This document shows, one piece after another, positions 5,182-5,664 of a stretch of 5,664 nucleotides of DNA (positions within the stretch are counted from its first letter, which is position 1; the number at the start of each line of letters is the position of its first letter). Source of the DNA: an uncultured bacterium. GTDB lineage: Bacteria; Cyanobacteriota; Vampirovibrionia; Gastranaerophilales; Gastranaerophilaceae. The stretch covers positions 1-5,664 of the forward strand of contig CASECH010000145.1 in assembly GCA_949286405.1 (NCBI GenBank). Direction: 5' to 3'. A program made the position numbers and the translations under genes. Under the pieces are notes generated by a model, which made no database searches, had not been told where the DNA came from, and was given only the letters and a program-made list of their open reading frames with translations.

Positions 5182-5505
5182 ATGTTAATGACAAATATTG
5201 AAACTGTACCTGGTATGAACATCATTGCACAATATGGTCTTGTGACAGGTAGTACTGTAAGAGCAAAAAATGCGATTAAAGATTTTGGTGCTGGTCTGAA
5301 AAACATGGTTGGCGGGGAATTAAAAAGTTATACAGAACTTTTAACCGAAGCTCGAAAAGAAGCAATCGAAAGAATGAAAGAACAAGCAAGAAGACTTGGA
5401 GCTAATGCTGTAATTAATATTAGATTAGCTACTTCTTCTGTTACAGTAGGAGCTGCAGAAGTTTATGCATATGGAACAGCTGTAAAAGTAGAACCGAAAG
5501 GATAA
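5182..5505 (+). CDS. YbjQ/UPF0145 (DUF74) family protein
   Basis: From ATG 5182 this protein has 107 residues, the same length as E. coli YbjQ as I recall it. Family features are the N-terminal TNIETVPGM (4-12), GLVTGSTV (19-26), DFGAGLKNMVGGELKSY (34-50), a central helix rich in charged residues (51-71), LGANAVINIR (72-81) and the closing YGTAVKVE (97-104). The family forms small soluble alpha/beta oligomers, is often listed as putative heavy-metal-binding, and has no settled biochemical role. There are no Cys or His residues, so metal binding through them is not supported here. An in-frame ATG at 5164 would add six residues but overlaps the GGAGG ribosome site. The next gene follows after 4 bp, so the two are almost surely translated together. 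Confidence 0.88.
   Translation: MLMTNIETVPGMNIIAQYGLVTGSTVRAKNAIKDFGAGLKNMVGGELKSYTELLTEARKEAIERMKEQARRLGANAVINIRLATSSVTVGAAEVYAYGTAVKVEPKG
5497..5502 (+). promoter_or_regulatory. Shine-Dalgarno of the downstream membrane-anchored gene, inside the end of the YbjQ gene
   Basis: AAAGGA at 5497-5502 lies 7 nt before ATG 5510 and overlaps the last codons of the YbjQ gene. This is the layout expected for translational coupling. Confidence 0.65.
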
Positions 5506-5509
5506 TTAA

Positions 5510-5664
5510 ATGGAAGATATATTATTTCTGTTAATTATACTTGGTATAACTTATACAACAGGTTCAATTATTGAAAAAAAACATTTTGAAAATATCAAAA
5601 AACGAGAAAGAGCACTTATTAAAAAACCTATTATAAGCTTTGGTGCAAAAACTTGGAATACAAA
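5510..5664 (+). CDS. Membrane-anchored small protein, probable YbjQ-type partner (cut by window edge)
   Basis: This gene starts at ATG 5510, 4 bp after the YbjQ stop, with a good Shine-Dalgarno, and runs off the right edge after 51 codons. Residues 3-20 (DILFLLIILGITYTTGSI) form one hydrophobic segment: a membrane anchor, with no clear signal-peptidase site. A very basic stretch follows (EKKHFENIKKRERALIKK, 22-39), which by the positive-inside rule points to a cytoplasmic C-terminal part. From memory, an N-terminal anchor followed by a KHxxxIxxRE-type basic segment occurs in YbjQ-related proteins encoded next to a soluble YbjQ gene. The domain itself lies outside the window, so this identity is an inference from context and the N-terminus. 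Confidence 0.6.
   Translation, partial: MEDILFLLIILGITYTTGSIIEKKHFENIKKRERALIKKPIISFGAKTWNT

Noticed and set aside
1..5664. Mobile elements, CRISPR array, tRNA or rRNA genes, phage attachment sites
   Set aside because: No transposase, no regularly spaced direct repeats and no cloverleaf-like or rRNA-like sequence was seen on either strand. The coding style is even across the window, with no sign of recent transfer.

Overview
This window is AT-rich (by eye roughly one third G+C) and densely coded. It uses the standard genetic code. It comes from a bacterium with an outer membrane, because it carries a porin-like barrel protein with a signal peptide. The mix is a HisRS with a Cys-rich insertion, a short Bacillus/cyanobacterium-type Orn/Lys/Arg decarboxylase, a phosphate-porin-like barrel protein and tandem YbjQ-family genes. 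This would suit a host-associated low-GC lineage such as Gastranaerophilales (Vampirovibrionia/Melainabacteria) or another deep-branching didermic group. That placement is an inference, not something the sequence proves.

Layout. Positions 1-236 (minus) hold the N-terminal part of a HAD-type phosphatase. A 123-bp divergent intergenic region follows, containing a near-consensus promoter for hisS. hisS (360-1598, plus, histidyl-tRNA synthetase) is followed 24 bp later by a 109-aa minimal nucleotidyltransferase-fold protein (1623-1952), probably in the same operon. Next is a very small gene of unknown function (2035-2223) with its own near-consensus sigma-70 promoter. A long, almost perfect hairpin (2248-2283) ends this unit and also serves the convergent porin gene (2282-3616, minus). 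The porin gene diverges from a PLP-dependent amino-acid decarboxylase gene (3678-5105, plus) across only 61 bp. After the decarboxylase comes a YbjQ (UPF0145) gene (5182-5505). Four bp later begins a membrane-anchored small protein, probably a YbjQ-type partner, cut by the window edge (5510-5664).

Function. hisS supplies translation and the decarboxylase probably supplies polyamine precursors (agmatine or cadaverine). The porin handles outer-membrane solute passage. The NTase-like, 62-aa and YbjQ proteins have no settled role. No mobile element, CRISPR array, tRNA or rRNA gene was seen.

The most notable pattern is in the gene starts. The three genes at likely promoter-proximal positions (hisS, decarboxylase, porin) have no Shine-Dalgarno sequence. 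In each a -10-like hexamer ends 6-7 nt before the start codon, as expected for leaderless mRNAs. The other genes have recognisable Shine-Dalgarno sequences. At the porin/decarboxylase junction the two starts are preceded by perfectly mirrored 13-bp copies of the same sequence.
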